The notes beneath the pieces are model-generated. The model saw only the letters and a program-made list of their open reading frames with translations. It was not told where the DNA came from and made no database searches. DNA of 64,000 bases from Streptomyces lanatus. Lineage in GTDB: Bacteria; Actinomycetota; Actinomycetes; Streptomycetales; Streptomycetaceae. A program made the translations under genes and the position numbers. The stretch is taken from positions 622,742 through 686,741 of the forward strand of contig NZ_BNBM01000001.1 in assembly GCF_014655715.1 (NCBI RefSeq). Reading direction: 5' to 3'. Numbering within the stretch: position 1 is the stretch's first letter; each line of letters opens with the position of its first letter. Of the stretch, positions 9,022 to 20,279 are shown piece after piece.

Positions 9022-9187
9022 GGTGCCAGCAGGTCTTCGGACTCGGGTTCGTCCGGTCGGGGCGCCTTCCCGGTCTCCCAGTGGCGTGCAGTGCCCCGCC
9101 CGTCCCCCTCACCGCTGCGCGTCAGTTCCGGATTCGCACCGGATTCCCTGGCCTCGGTTGTGGCTCGACTGGCCCGTCGAGGCTACC
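9022..9187 (-). promoter_or_regulatory. Cobalamin (AdoCbl) riboswitch controlling btuFCD
   Basis: On the minus strand the leader contains the cobalamin riboswitch landmarks in order: GGTAGCC (9187-9181), the core AGGGAATCCGGTGCGAATCC, then GCCACTGGGAGACCGGGAAG, CCGAGTCCGAAGACC and the closing TGCTGGCACC (ends 9022). The arrangement and spacing match the B12-box class. The btuF start is 67 bases downstream. Known members repress the downstream operon when adenosylcobalamin is abundant, commonly by translational control in actinobacteria. Confidence 0.9.
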
Positions 9188-9322
9188 AAGTCCGTACGCC
9201 GGTCAGCTCGTGCGCTCCGTCACGGGGTACGGCACGAAGGCGGCGGTGTGCTGCGCGGATGCTAGTTTCGCGACCGGGCCGCGCCGCGTGCGGTCTCTGT
9301 CCCTGACGGCAGGAGCGACCCC

Positions 9323-9907
9323 TTGACCAGACGCCTCACCTTCGTCTCCCCCGCGTTGAGCGCGGCGCTGCGCGAGGCCCGCTTCGATGACGGGACCGCC
9401 TCGCTCGACGAGATGGGCGCGGCACAGGCACACGCGGCGGCCGGGGCTCTCTCCTCGGCCTCCGCCCGTGTGGTCACCTCCCCGGGCACTCGCTGCCGGG
9501 AGACCGCCGAGGCGTTGGGGCTCGGCGCGGGTGAGCCGGTGGCGGAACTGGCCGGTCTGGACGCGGGCCGCTGGCGGGGGCGCACCCTCGACGAGGTCGG
9601 TGCCGTCGAGCCGGAGGCGGTGGCCGGGTGGCTCACGGACCCGGGGTCCGCGCCGCACGGCGGGGAGTCCGTACGGGACCTGTGCGCGCGGGTCGGGTAC
9701 TGGCTGGACACCATGGCACGGACCGACGGCCGCACGCTGGCCGTGGTGGAGCCGGAGGTCGTACGGGCCGTGGTGGTGCATGTGCTGGGCGCCCCTGCGG
9801 CGGCGTTCTGGCGCGTCGATGTACGGCCTCTCACCGCGACCGCGATCAGCGGTCGGTCGGGGCGCTGGAACCTCGGCGCCGGCCGGCCGCTGCACCCGCC
9901 TGTATAG
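9323..9907 (+). CDS. Histidine phosphatase-fold protein lacking the catalytic histidines
   Basis: This 194-residue protein aligns by eye with the phosphoglycerate mutase/histidine phosphatase family. TSPGTRCRETAEALG matches the SSPLxRxxQTA segment and APHGGES matches the GGES segment. The motif that should read VRHG is FVSPA (residues 7-11), and the second catalytic His region reads AVVEPEVVR with Glu instead of His. Both catalytic histidines are thus absent, so it is probably not an active phosphatase. TTG at 9323 is preferred as start because AGGAG is 7 bases upstream. It is divergent from the B12 riboswitch operon. A former CobC-like role is possible but unproven. Confidence 0.75.
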   Translation: MTRRLTFVSPALSAALREARFDDGTASLDEMGAAQAHAAAGALSSASARVVTSPGTRCRETAEALGLGAGEPVAELAGLDAGRWRGRTLDEVGAVEPEAVAGWLTDPGSAPHGGESVRDLCARVGYWLDTMARTDGRTLAVVEPEVVRAVVVHVLGAPAAAFWRVDVRPLTATAISGRSGRWNLGAGRPLHPPV

Positions 9908-10058
9908 GAATCCGGGTACCGGGGTCCGGATCTTTGTGGCTTCTGCCAGTACGACCGTGGGCCGGGCTGCGGCAAGACTTCCCGCCGGAAGCCACGGTGT
10001 GTCCCGGGGCGCGGGGACGACGCCGAGGAGATGACGCGGCACACGGGAGGACGACGCG

Positions 10059-10799
10059 GTGAGCGTGCAGCAGTACGACAAGATCGGTGAGGCGTTCGAG
10101 GGCTTCAAGTCCCTGCCATTGACGCGGTACACGGAGGTGCCGGGCTTTCTGGCCATGGTCGGGGACGTGCGGGGCAAGTCGGTGCTCGACCTGGCCTCCG
10201 GGACCGGCTTCTACAGCAGGGAGTTCAGTCGGCGCGGCGCCTCGGAGGTGCTCGGCATCGACATCTCCGGCGAAATGGTCGCGGCGGCACAGGAGTTGGA
10301 GAGGCGCGAGCCGCTGGGTGTGCGCTACGAGGTGGGCGATGTGGCCGAACTGCGGCCTCTTGAGCGACAGTTCGATGTCGCGCTGGCGGTGCAGATGCTC
10401 AACTACGCGCCGGACGTCGCCGCCATGGAGCGGATGTGCCGCAATGTGCACCGGAGCCTGGTGCCGGGTGGCGAGTTCTTCGTGCTCGGCCAGTCGCCCG
10501 ACTTCCGTGCCGACGAGGTGTCCCTGGAGAAGTACGGCTTCCTCTGCGAGCCGACCGGCGAGGAGTCCGAGACCGGGCCGCGTTTCCAGGTCACGGCGTT
10601 GCTCGACCCGCCGATCAGCATCGTGGCCGCCGTCCCGCGCCGCGAGGTCTATGAGGCGTGCCTGCGGGCGGCCGGATTCCATGAGGTGACCTGGGTTCCG
10701 CTGGAGGTGTCCGAGGCCGGTCTGCGTGAGTTCGGCGCGGACTTCTGGGCGGACTATGTCGCCAACCCTCCGCTGGAGATGCTGCGCTGCCGCGCCTGA
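10059..10799 (+). CDS. Class I SAM-dependent methyltransferase
   Basis: This 246-residue protein has a clear SAM-binding motif I (SVLDLASGTGFYSREF) followed by LGIDISGEMV (motif II) and LAVQMLNYAPD (post-motif region). The sequence opens with QYDKIGEAFEGFKSLPLTRY, reminiscent of toxoflavin-synthase-like methyltransferases. GTG at 10059 has GGGAGG 8 bases upstream. The acceptor is unknown. It sits alone on the plus strand between the histidine phosphatase-like gene and cbtA. Confidence 0.82.
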   Translation: MSVQQYDKIGEAFEGFKSLPLTRYTEVPGFLAMVGDVRGKSVLDLASGTGFYSREFSRRGASEVLGIDISGEMVAAAQELERREPLGVRYEVGDVAELRPLERQFDVALAVQMLNYAPDVAAMERMCRNVHRSLVPGGEFFVLGQSPDFRADEVSLEKYGFLCEPTGEESETGPRFQVTALLDPPISIVAAVPRREVYEACLRAAGFHEVTWVPLEVSEAGLREFGADFWADYVANPPLEMLRCRA

Positions 10800-10828
10800 C
10801 GGTAACGGCAGCGCAGTAGCATCCCCGG

Positions 10829-11584
10829 TCAGCTGGGGGCGGTCACCGCCGAGGTGGGGGCCGCCGCCGGCTTGGGGTCGAGCAGCCTTTCGGCCAGCTC
10901 GCCGAAGAGGAGCCCGAAGCCGGCCCACAGGGTGACCTGCATGGCCAGCGCGGACAGCCGGAACCGCCACAGCACGGTGGCCGGGAAGTCGCTCGGCACC
11001 TCGTTGACGGCCGGCAGGAACGCGAACGCCAGACCGATGACCAGGGCGAACGCGGCCACCGCGACGACGGTGGCGTACCAGGTGCCCAGCTGCGGGGCGA
11101 GCCGCTTGCCGAGGATCGTCGCGGCGACCGCGATGAGCACGCTGAGCACCATCATCAGGAAGTACAGGGTGGTCCGCTTGCCGATGGTGTCGGGGTCGCC
11201 GACGGCGGGCGGGTTGGCCGGGTACTTCAGGAACGGCACCACATAGACGGCGAGCAGCGCGCAGCCGGACAGCAGCAGCGCGGTGGCCCGTGGGGTGAAG
11301 CGGCCGACGCGGCCGAGGGCGAAGCAGTAGGCGAGGGCGGCGATGCCGCCGAAGGAGACGCCGTAGATCAGGACACCGGTGGCGAGGCCGGCGGTGGACT
11401 GGAGGCTGCGGGAGACGAGTTCGACCTCGTGCCCGTGCGCGGGGGCGTGGGCCTCCTCGAAGCCGATCGCCTTGTCGACGCTCGGCTCACCGAGGACGTA
11501 GGCGACGACGAGCGCGAGCACGCCCGCGCCGAGGCCGGCGAGCATGCCCCGCACGAGCAGGTTTCTCACGATTGCGGAGTTCAT
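10829..11584 (-). CDS. cbtA: Cobalt transporter subunit CbtA
   Basis: This 251-residue membrane protein has about six predicted helices and is typical of CbtA. It starts NLLVRGMLAGLGAGVLALVV and has a His-containing first loop (EEAHAPAHGHEVELVSR) between helices 1 and 2 that could take up metal. CbtA pairs with CbtB in B12-riboswitch-controlled cobalt uptake systems. It starts 21 bp after cbtB, so both are under the riboswitch at 11874-11974. The cobalt assignment is a family-level prediction supported by regulation. Confidence 0.88.
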   Translation of the reverse strand: MNSAIVRNLLVRGMLAGLGAGVLALVVAYVLGEPSVDKAIGFEEAHAPAHGHEVELVSRSLQSTAGLATGVLIYGVSFGGIAALAYCFALGRVGRFTPRATALLLSGCALLAVYVVPFLKYPANPPAVGDPDTIGKRTTLYFLMMVLSVLIAVAATILGKRLAPQLGTWYATVVAVAAFALVIGLAFAFLPAVNEVPSDFPATVLWRFRLSALAMQVTLWAGFGLLFGELAERLLDPKPAAAPTSAVTAPS

Positions 11585-11605
11585 GAGGGTGGTGGCTCCC
11601 CGGCG

Positions 11606-11827
11606 TCAGTGGCAGGGGAAGCCGAGCAGGTGGCGGGCGTCGTGCACCCACTCATGGACGTCCTCGCCGGAGACGACGGAGGTGGCGCCCTGTTCGGCGC
11701 CGACGAAGTACAGCAGGACCAGCATCAGGATGCCGAAGAAGACCGCCCACGGGACGATCGCGCCGATCGGCAGCTTGGCGGGGAGAACGGGGGTGGTGGC
11801 AGTCGGCGGTGCGACGTGCTGCGCCAT
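11606..11827 (-). CDS. cbtB: Cobalt transporter subunit CbtB
   Basis: This 73-residue protein has a single transmembrane helix (IGAIVPWAVFFGILMLVLLY) and a C-terminal tail rich in His (EDVHEWVHDARHLLGFPCH). This is the CbtB signature of one helix plus a metal-binding histidine motif. GGAGGAG lies upstream of the ATG at 11827, within the stretch between the B12 riboswitch and the gene, where ligand-dependent masking could act. Confidence 0.88.
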   Translation of the reverse strand: MAQHVAPPTATTPVLPAKLPIGAIVPWAVFFGILMLVLLYFVGAEQGATSVVSGEDVHEWVHDARHLLGFPCH

Positions 11828-11873
11828 GGCAGGGCTCCTCCGGGAGTTCGCGTCCCATTTCGGTGATGCACAT

Positions 11874-11974
11874 GACGACGGCTACGGGTCTGACTCGCCA
11901 CCCCTCCTGAGAGCGGGTGGCACACAGTGGCGCGACCGTGCCGGATTCCCACCGGCTTCCGTCCTGCCGTCGTC
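11874..11974 (-). promoter_or_regulatory. Cobalamin riboswitch controlling cbtBA
   Basis: A compact cobalamin riboswitch on the minus strand. It is closed by a perfect 9-base P1 stem, GCCGTCGTC (11966-11974) with GACGACGGC (11874-11882). It contains GGAAGCCGGTGGGAATCCGG (B12-box core), CGCCACTGTG and the 3' GAGTCAGACCC. The cbtB start follows 46 bases later. The lack of extra peripheral arms makes it shorter than the one before btuF. Confidence 0.92.
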
Positions 11975-12058
11975 GATATCGCACCGACCGTACTGCTCGA
12001 CCAGGACATGACCAATGCCCGGGGGCCCATGAGCACCCCACCCTGACCGAACCTTTAC

Positions 12059-12076
12059 CTGCGGCAAAAGCCGCAG
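12059..12076. other. Perfect hairpin in the mut/cbt divergent region
   Basis: CTGCGGC, a loop of AAAA, and GCCGCAG form a perfect 7 bp stem. No U-tract follows on either strand, so it is not a classical terminator. It lies between the cbtBA leader and the mutA promoter region. Confidence 0.5.
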
Positions 12077-12127
12077 AACTCCTGTTCCTGAAGTGTTCCC
12101 CGGAGGCCGCACGCACCCCGGAGACCC

Positions 12128-12170
12128 AGGTCACAATCAGGGAGAGGGCAAGGTCACAGCCGTGCCCTCT
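12128..12170. promoter_or_regulatory. Candidate operator region upstream of mutA
   Basis: AGAGGGCA (12143-12150) and TGCCCTCT (12163-12170) form a perfect 8 bp inverted repeat with a 12 bp spacer. AGGTCACA occurs twice, at 12128-12135 and 12151-12158. A TAGCAT -10-like hexamer (12194-12199) ends 6 bases before the mutA ATG, so the transcript may be leaderless and the repeats would lie just upstream of the promoter. The cognate regulator is unknown. Confidence 0.4.
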
Positions 12171-12205
12171 GCTGCTCCTTTGTCGATCTGACCTAGCATC
12201 CGAGC

Positions 12206-14010
12206 ATGACGGTCCTGCCTGACGACGGGCTCTCGCTGGCCGCCGAGTTCCCTGACGCAACCCATGAGCAGTGGCAACACCTGGTGGCAGGTGTGCTGCG
12301 CAAGGCGGGCAAGGACGTCTCGGGTTCGGCCGCGGAAGAAGCTTTGTCCACTGCCCTGGAGGACGGGTTGCGCACCCGCCCTCTGTACAGCGCGCGTGAC
12401 ACCGCGCCCGATGCCGGTCTGCCCGGGTTCGCCCCGTTCGTACGGGGCTCTCGCGCCGAAGGCAACACGGCCGGCGGCTGGGACGTACGGCAGCGGCACA
12501 CGGCGCTCACGGACGACGGCGTGGTGCTCGCGGACCTCGAGAACGGCGTCACCTCGCTCTGGCTGGTCCTCGGCGAGGGCGGCATCCCGGTCACCTCGAT
12601 GAGCCGAGCCCTGGACGGCGTCTACCTCGACCTCGCGCCGATCGTCCTGGACGCCGGCACCGAGACGGAGCCCGCCGCGCGTGAACTGCTGCGGCTGTAC
12701 GAGGAGCGGGGCGTCGCCAAGGAGGCGGCGCGCGGCAACCTCGGCGCGGACCCGCTGGGCCACGAGGCCCGTACCGGAAAGTCCTCCGAGTTCGCCCCCG
12801 TCGCCGCGCTGGCCCGGCTGTGCGCCGAGGAGTACCCGGGGCTGCGGGCGCTGACCGTGGACGCGCTGCCGTACCACGAGGCCGGTGGCTCGGCCGCGCA
12901 GGAGCTGGGCGCCTCGCTGGCGACCGGCGTCGCCTATCTGAGGGACCTGACCGAGTCCGGGCTGACGGTCGAACAGGCCGCCGCGCAGCTGGAGTTCCGC
13001 TACGCCGCGACCGCCGACCAGTTCCTGACCATCGCCAAGCTGCGCGCCGCGCGCCGGCTGTGGGCGCGGGTGACCGAGGTGTGCGGGGCGCCGAGCGCGC
13101 AGGTCCAGCACGCCGTCACCTCGCCGGTGATGATGTCGCGCCGCGACCCCTGGGTGAACATGCTCCGCACGACGGTCGCCACGCTCGCCGCCGGGGTCGG
13201 CGGCGCCGAGTCCGTGACGGTGCTGCCGTTCGACCACGCGCTGGGCCTGCCGGACGCGTTCGCGCGCCGTATCGCCCGCAACACGTCCACGATCCTCATA
13301 GAGGAGTCGCACCTGGCCCGGGTGATCGACCCGGCGGGCGGCTCCTGGTACGTGGAGCGGCTGACGGACGAACTGGCCGAGGCGGGCTGGGAGTTCTTCC
13401 AGCGCATCGAGCGGGCCGGCGGCCAAGCTGCCGCCCTGCGCTCCGGTCAGCTGGGCCAGGACCTCGCCGCCACCTGGGAGACCCGCACCGGCAAGCTCGC
13501 CAAGCGCCGCGAACCGGTCACCGGAGTCAGCGAGTTCCCGAACCTCGCCGAGAAGCTCGTGGAGCGCGAACCCGCCCCCGAGCCCCGCACGGGCGGCCTC
13601 CCCCGCGTCCGGCGCGACGAGGCGTACGAGGCGCTGCGCGCCCGCTCCGACGCCCACCTGGCCGCGACCGGCGCCCGCCCCCGGATCTTCCTGGCGGCAC
13701 TCGGCCCGGCCGCAGCGCACACCGCACGCCTCACCTTCGCCTCGAACCTCTTCCAGGCGGGCGGCATCGAGCCCGTAACCGAGGGCACGTTCGAGGAGAG
13801 CGGTGCCACCGAGGTGTGTCTGTGCTCCAGTGACGCCGTGTACGAGGAGCAGGCGGAGGCGGTGACCGGTCAGCTGAAGGGCGCCGGTGCCTCGCATGTG
13901 TTCCTCGCCGGGCGGCCCGGGAATCACCCCGGTGTCGACTCGTACGTCTTCGCCGGCTGCGACGCCGTCGCCGTGCTGTCCGCCGCCCTCGACCGCATGG
14001 GAGTCTCCTG

Positions 14011-14011
<1 letters not shown>
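12206..14011 (+). CDS. mutA: Methylmalonyl-CoA mutase small subunit
   Basis: This 601-residue protein has the TIM-barrel region of methylmalonyl-CoA mutase ([46 protein letters not shown]). It carries a degenerate C-terminal cobalamin-like domain without the DxHxxG ligand motif, as expected for the non-catalytic small subunit. With MutB it interconverts succinyl-CoA and methylmalonyl-CoA, linking propionate metabolism and polyketide extender supply to the TCA cycle. Its TGA overlaps the mutB ATG by one base (TGATG at 14009-14013). No Shine-Dalgarno is visible; the start may be leaderless (TAGCAT ends 6 bases upstream). Confidence 0.93.
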
Positions 14012-16169
<2,158 letters not shown>

Positions 16170-16173
<4 letters not shown>

Positions 16174-17201
16174 TCGATCTCGACACCTTTGTGAAGGGCG
16201 TGCTCGACGGGAAGCGGGCGATCGTCGCGCGCGCCATCACCCTCGTCGAGTCCACCCGGCCCCAGCACCGGGTGCTGGCACAGCAGTTGCTGACCGAACT
16301 GCTGCCGCACAGCGGGAAGGCTCGGCGCATCGGCGTCAGCGGGGTGCCGGGGGTCGGGAAGTCGACGTTCATCGACGCGTTCGGGACGATGCTCACGGGG
16401 CTGGGGTACCGGGTCGCGGTGCTGGCCGTCGACCCGTCGTCCAGCCGTACGGGCGGGTCGATCCTGGGTGACAAGACGCGGATGGAGCGGCTGGCGGTGG
16501 ACCCGGCGGCGTTCATCCGCCCCTCCCCCACGGCGGGCACGCTGGGCGGGGTCGCCAAGGCCACCCGGGAGTCGATCGTGGTGATGGAGGCGGCCGGCTA
16601 CGACGTGATCCTGGTCGAGACGGTCGGCGTCGGCCAGTCCGAGACCGCCGTCGCGAACATGGTCGACTCCTTCCTGCTGCTGACGCTGGCCCGCACCGGC
16701 GACCAGCTCCAGGGCATCAAGAAGGGCGTCCTGGAACTGGCGGACGTGCTCGCCGTCAACAAGGCCGACGGTCCGCACGAGCGCGACGCCCGCGCCGCCG
16801 CGCGTGAACTGGCGGGCGCCCTGCGGCTGATGCACGGCAAGGACGCCGCCTGGACGCCGCCCGTGCTGCACTGCAGCGGCCGTGAGTCGATCGGCCTGGA
16901 CGCCGTCTGGGACCGGCTCGAACAGCACCGCACCCTGCTCGACTCCACGGGCGGGCTCGCCGCCAAGCGGCGTGACCAGCAGGTCGACTGGACGTGGAAC
17001 ATGGTCCGCGACGAGCTGCTGGGCCGACTGCACGCGAACCCGGCGGTGCGGACGGTCGCGCCGGGACTCGAACAGCAGGTCAGGGAAGGCGAGTTGACGG
17101 CGACCCTGGCGGCCGAGCGGATCCTCGCGGCGTTCGAGGGCGTACGCGATCAGCACACCGAGGTGTCGGACCCCCGCGGCGCCACCAGCCCCGACTCATA
17201 G
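16170..17201 (+). CDS. meaB: G-protein chaperone of methylmalonyl-CoA mutase (MeaB/ArgK family)
   Basis: This 343-residue P-loop GTPase has Walker [10 protein letters not shown] (58-66), [18 protein letters not shown], the catalytic-region ETVGVGQSE and the base-specific NKADG motif. MeaB/MMAA proteins gate delivery of adenosylcobalamin to the mutase and protect it from inactivation, using GTP hydrolysis. The GTG at 16170 sits in a GTGA overlap with mutB. Its last 52 bp overlap the 3' end of the convergent response-regulator gene. Confidence 0.93.
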
Positions 17202-17854
17202 GCGAACACGACGAGTTGGGCCCGGTCCCGCGCCCCCAGCTTGGTCATCGCCCTGCTGATGTGAGTCTTCGCCGTGAACGGGCTGATCACCATGTGCTCG
17301 GCGATCTCCTCGTTCGTCAGCCCGCGCGCCGCCAGCGCCGTCACCTCGCGTTCGCGGCGCGTCAGCCCCTCCAGGCCGGGTGCCGTGGCCCGGTCGGGAG
17401 GGCGGGAGACGAACTCGCCGATGAGGGTGCGGGTGACCGCCGGGGACAGCAGCGCCTCGCCGCGCGCCACCACCTCGATCGCCTGGAGCAGGTCGGCCGG
17501 TTCGGTGTCCTTCAGCAGAAAGCCGCTCGCACCGGCCCGCAGCGCCTCGAAGACGTACTCGTCGTGGCCGTAGTTGGTGAGGATCACCACGCGGACGGCG
17601 GCGAGGGCGGGGTCCGCGGCGATGTGCCGGGTCGCCTCGATGCCTGTCATCACCGGCATCTGTACGTCGATCAGCGCGATGTCGGGAACCTGCGCACGGA
17701 TCAGCTCCAGGCCACGCTCACCGTCCCCCGCCTCACCGACCACCTCGATACAGTCCTCGGCGTCCAGCAGGGCCCGGAAGCCGGCGCGCATCAGCGCCTG
17801 GTCGTCCACGAGCGCGACCCTGATCACGTCCCCCACCGCCCCGACATCCGTCAT
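17150..17854 (-). CDS. NarL/FixJ-type response regulator
   Basis: This 234-residue regulator has an N-terminal receiver domain (phospho-acceptor D63 in LIDVQMP, acidic pair in VALVDDQA, Lys in FLLKDTEP). Its C-terminal LuxR helix-turn-helix reads [20 protein letters not shown] then [19 protein letters not shown]. It is translationally coupled to the upstream histidine kinase through an ATGA overlap at 17851-17854. Target genes are unknown. Its tail overlaps meaB in antiparallel orientation. Confidence 0.92.
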   Translation of the reverse strand: MTDVGAVGDVIRVALVDDQALMRAGFRALLDAEDCIEVVGEAGDGERGLELIRAQVPDIALIDVQMPVMTGIEATRHIAADPALAAVRVVILTNYGHDEYVFEALRAGASGFLLKDTEPADLLQAIEVVARGEALLSPAVTRTLIGEFVSRPPDRATAPGLEGLTRREREVTALAARGLTNEEIAEHMVISPFTAKTHISRAMTKLGARDRAQLVVFAYESGLVAPRGSDTSVC

Positions 17855-18954
17855 CCCGCCTCCCCCAACGGCAACCGCGCCCGCACCGCGAACCCGCCCT
17901 CCTCGCGCGGGGCGGCATCCAGCGTCCCGCCGAGCGCCGTGACGCGCTCGCGCATCCCCGTCAGGCCGATACCCCGCATGGGCGGACGCGAGGGATCGGC
18001 GGTGCCGTCATCCTCCACGCATATCGCCAAGTCACCCTCACCATAAGTGAGTTGCACACTCACCTTCGCCGGTCCCGCATGCCGTGCCGCGTTGGTCAGC
18101 GCCTCCTGGACGATGCGGTACATGGCGCGGTCGACGGTCGCCGCGAGCGGCCGCTCGTCACCCGTCACCGTCAGATCGACCGCCAGCCCGGCCGCCCGCG
18201 CCCGCTCCACGAGCAGCGCAGGCGTGCCGGTCGGCTCGTCCGTGCGCAGTACCTCCAGCGTCGCGCGCAGTTCGCGCATGGCCTCGCCGCTCGCCTCCTG
18301 GATGGCGAGCAGGGCGGGCGGCACGTCCTCGCCGCGCTTGCGGGCGAGGTGGACGGCGACGCCCGCCTGGAGCTTGACGATGGAGATGCTGTGGGTGAGG
18401 GAGTCGTGCAACTCCCTGGCTATGCGGAGGCGTTCCTCGCCCGCCCGGCGCAACGCCGCCTCCTCGCGGGTGCGTTCGGCCTCCAGGGCGCGCTGCTCGG
18501 TCTGCCGCAGATAGGCCTGCCAGTTGCTGTCGGCGAGGCCGGTGACGACCGCGACCAGGAACCAGCCGGTGAGGAGCAGGGTCTCGCGTATGACGTCCGA
18601 GGTCGCCGAGCCCGCCGCCACATACACACCGAGGAAGGCCGCGGCCGCTGCGGCGGCCGTTCCCCGGTGGCCGGTCCGTGAGGCCGTGTGGACCGCGCCC
18701 ACGACGGGGACGGCCAGGCCTGCGGCGGGTCCGACGTGGACGACCTCGGCGAGCAGACAGGCGGTGGTGATCGCGAGGACCACGCGCGGGGCGGTGCGGT
18801 GCGCGGCCAGGGCCAGCGAACCGGCCACGATCAGCGCCCAGTCGAGGAGCCCGGCGCGGTCGTCCGCCACCGCGGCGAGCATGGTGATCACGCCGACCAC
18901 GACCGCGACGGCCAGGTCGGCGGACCGCTCGCGTGTGAGGTGATGCCCGCTCAT
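17851..18954 (-). CDS. NarL-type sensor histidine kinase
   Basis: This is a 367-residue membrane kinase if ATG 18954 is used; an in-frame start at 18978 would add eight residues. It has an N-terminal block of hydrophobic helices and no extracytoplasmic domain of size. A coiled linker rich in Arg and Glu follows, then the HisKA_3 dimerisation motif (ARELHDSLTHSISIVKLQAG, phospho-His in ELHDS). The HATPase domain has IVQEALTNAARHAGP and GIGLTGMRERV. It is partnered with the response regulator immediately downstream. The signal is unknown. Confidence 0.9.
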   Translation of the reverse strand: MSGHHLTRERSADLAVAVVVGVITMLAAVADDRAGLLDWALIVAGSLALAAHRTAPRVVLAITTACLLAEVVHVGPAAGLAVPVVGAVHTASRTGHRGTAAAAAAAFLGVYVAAGSATSDVIRETLLLTGWFLVAVVTGLADSNWQAYLRQTEQRALEAERTREEAALRRAGEERLRIARELHDSLTHSISIVKLQAGVAVHLARKRGEDVPPALLAIQEASGEAMRELRATLEVLRTDEPTGTPALLVERARAAGLAVDLTVTGDERPLAATVDRAMYRIVQEALTNAARHAGPAKVSVQLTYGEGDLAICVEDDGTADPSRPPMRGIGLTGMRERVTALGGTLDAAPREEGGFAVRARLPLGEAG

Positions 18955-19121
18955 GCTCCGCACACTAGACCGCCCCACTGACAGTCACGTCAGCCCTGTG
19001 GACGGCTCCCGGACTACTCCCGGCGTAGTAGGAAACACCCCTGGCCCGCCCCGTCGGCGCAGCCCCGACTCCGTTCGCCGGTACGACGCCCCGCACCACG
19101 GAACCGGCGCACGCTACTGCC

Positions 19122-20129
19122 ATGCCCACACCCTTCCGTCACACCGAACCCCTCCCGCCGCGCTCCGCCGTCGGCACCGTCGCCGAGGTGTACGCGCAGA
19201 TCGCCCTCGACTTCGGCATCGCCGAGCCCGCCACCTTCGTGGTCCTGTCCTCCGCGCCCGAACTCCTCGCCCCCACCTGGGCGTTGCTCCGCGAGTCCCT
19301 CATCGCGGGCGCGGGCAGCCGGACCGACAAGGAACTGGTCGCGCTCGGGGTGTCGCTCGCCAACAGGTGCCCGTTCTGCGTGGACGCGCACACCGTGCTG
19401 CTGCACGCCACCGGCGACCACGCGCTCGCCGAGCGGGTGGCGCGCGGTGAGCCGCCGCGGAGCGAGCAGCACGCGCGCCTGCTCGACTGGGGGCGGCACA
19501 CGCGTGTGCCCGCCGCCGAACTGGAGCCCTATCCCTTCCCGCGTGAGCACGCCCCCGCCCAGATCGGCACCGCGCTGACCTTCCACTTCATCAACCGGAT
19601 CGCGTCGGCCCTGCTCACCGAGAACCTGCTCCCGGCGGGCGCCCAGCGCCTGCGCGCCGTACGCAGCATCGCGGGCCGCACGCTCTCCCGGACCGTGCGC
19701 CGCACCGCCCGCCCCGGGCAGTCCCTCGCGCTGCTCGACGACATCGATCCCGGCGAGGCGCCCGCGTGGGCGGCCGGCACACCCATCGGCCTGGCGTACG
19801 CGTCACTGCTCAGGGCGGCCATGAGGGGCGCGGGCCTGCTCGACGCCGATGACCACGACGTAGTGGAGGCGGCCCTCCAGGACTGGGACGGGTCGCATCC
19901 GCCGCTCGCCCCGGACGGCTTCCCGGACCGCCGGGAGCGACCGGGGGCGCGCCTCGCGCTGCTGGCCGCCCTCGCGCCGTACCGGATCACGGACGAGGAC
20001 GTGGCGGCGTGGCGTCGGCCGGAGCACACGGACCACTGTCTGGTGCATCTCGTGGCCTACGGGGCCTTTCTCGCCGTGGACCGAATTGAAAGCGCTATCT
20101 CCGCCCAAATCATCCAGGAGGCCCTGTAA
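19122..20129 (+). CDS. AhpD-like carboxymuconolactone decarboxylase-family protein
   Basis: This 335-residue protein has the redox motif NRCPFCVDAH (C83, C86, H90) of AhpD/CMD-family proteins, in which a Cys pair with a nearby His relays a proton during disulphide reduction. It is about twice as long as AhpD itself, with an extra C-terminal helical half (EHTDHCLVHLVAYGAFLAVD). Actinomycete homologues of this length are usually annotated only as CMD family. It may act in peroxide or thiol stress, but no partner AhpC is present here. Confidence 0.8.
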   Translation: MPTPFRHTEPLPPRSAVGTVAEVYAQIALDFGIAEPATFVVLSSAPELLAPTWALLRESLIAGAGSRTDKELVALGVSLANRCPFCVDAHTVLLHATGDHALAERVARGEPPRSEQHARLLDWGRHTRVPAAELEPYPFPREHAPAQIGTALTFHFINRIASALLTENLLPAGAQRLRAVRSIAGRTLSRTVRRTARPGQSLALLDDIDPGEAPAWAAGTPIGLAYASLLRAAMRGAGLLDADDHDVVEAALQDWDGSHPPLAPDGFPDRRERPGARLALLAALAPYRITDEDVAAWRRPEHTDHCLVHLVAYGAFLAVDRIESAISAQIIQEAL

Positions 20130-20205
20130 CTCGCCCAGGCCATCCCGTAATTGCGGTCCTTCTGTGACGGCGTCAGCACGGAGCGAGTTGGCACTTCCAC
20201 CCCAC

Positions 20206-20251
20206 AGGGAGTCGTGTGACACTGGCGTCCCGTCCGCAGTGCGGACTCCCT
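20206..20251. other. Nested inverted repeats upstream of the secreted protein gene
   Basis: AGGGAGTC (20206-20213) pairs with GACTCCCT (20244-20251). Inside it, GTCCGC (20232-20237), AGT and GCGGAC (20241-20246) form a second perfect hairpin. It could be an mRNA structure or operator before the gene at 20280, or a terminator for the upstream gene. Confidence 0.35.
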
Positions 20252-20279
20252 CCGCACCGTCCCCCACGAAAAGTGCGCC

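Noticed and set aside
12137..13927. 596-codon open frame on the minus strand
   Set aside because: Antisense to mutA; composition is that of a GC-rich shadow frame, and the mutA reading has full family motifs.
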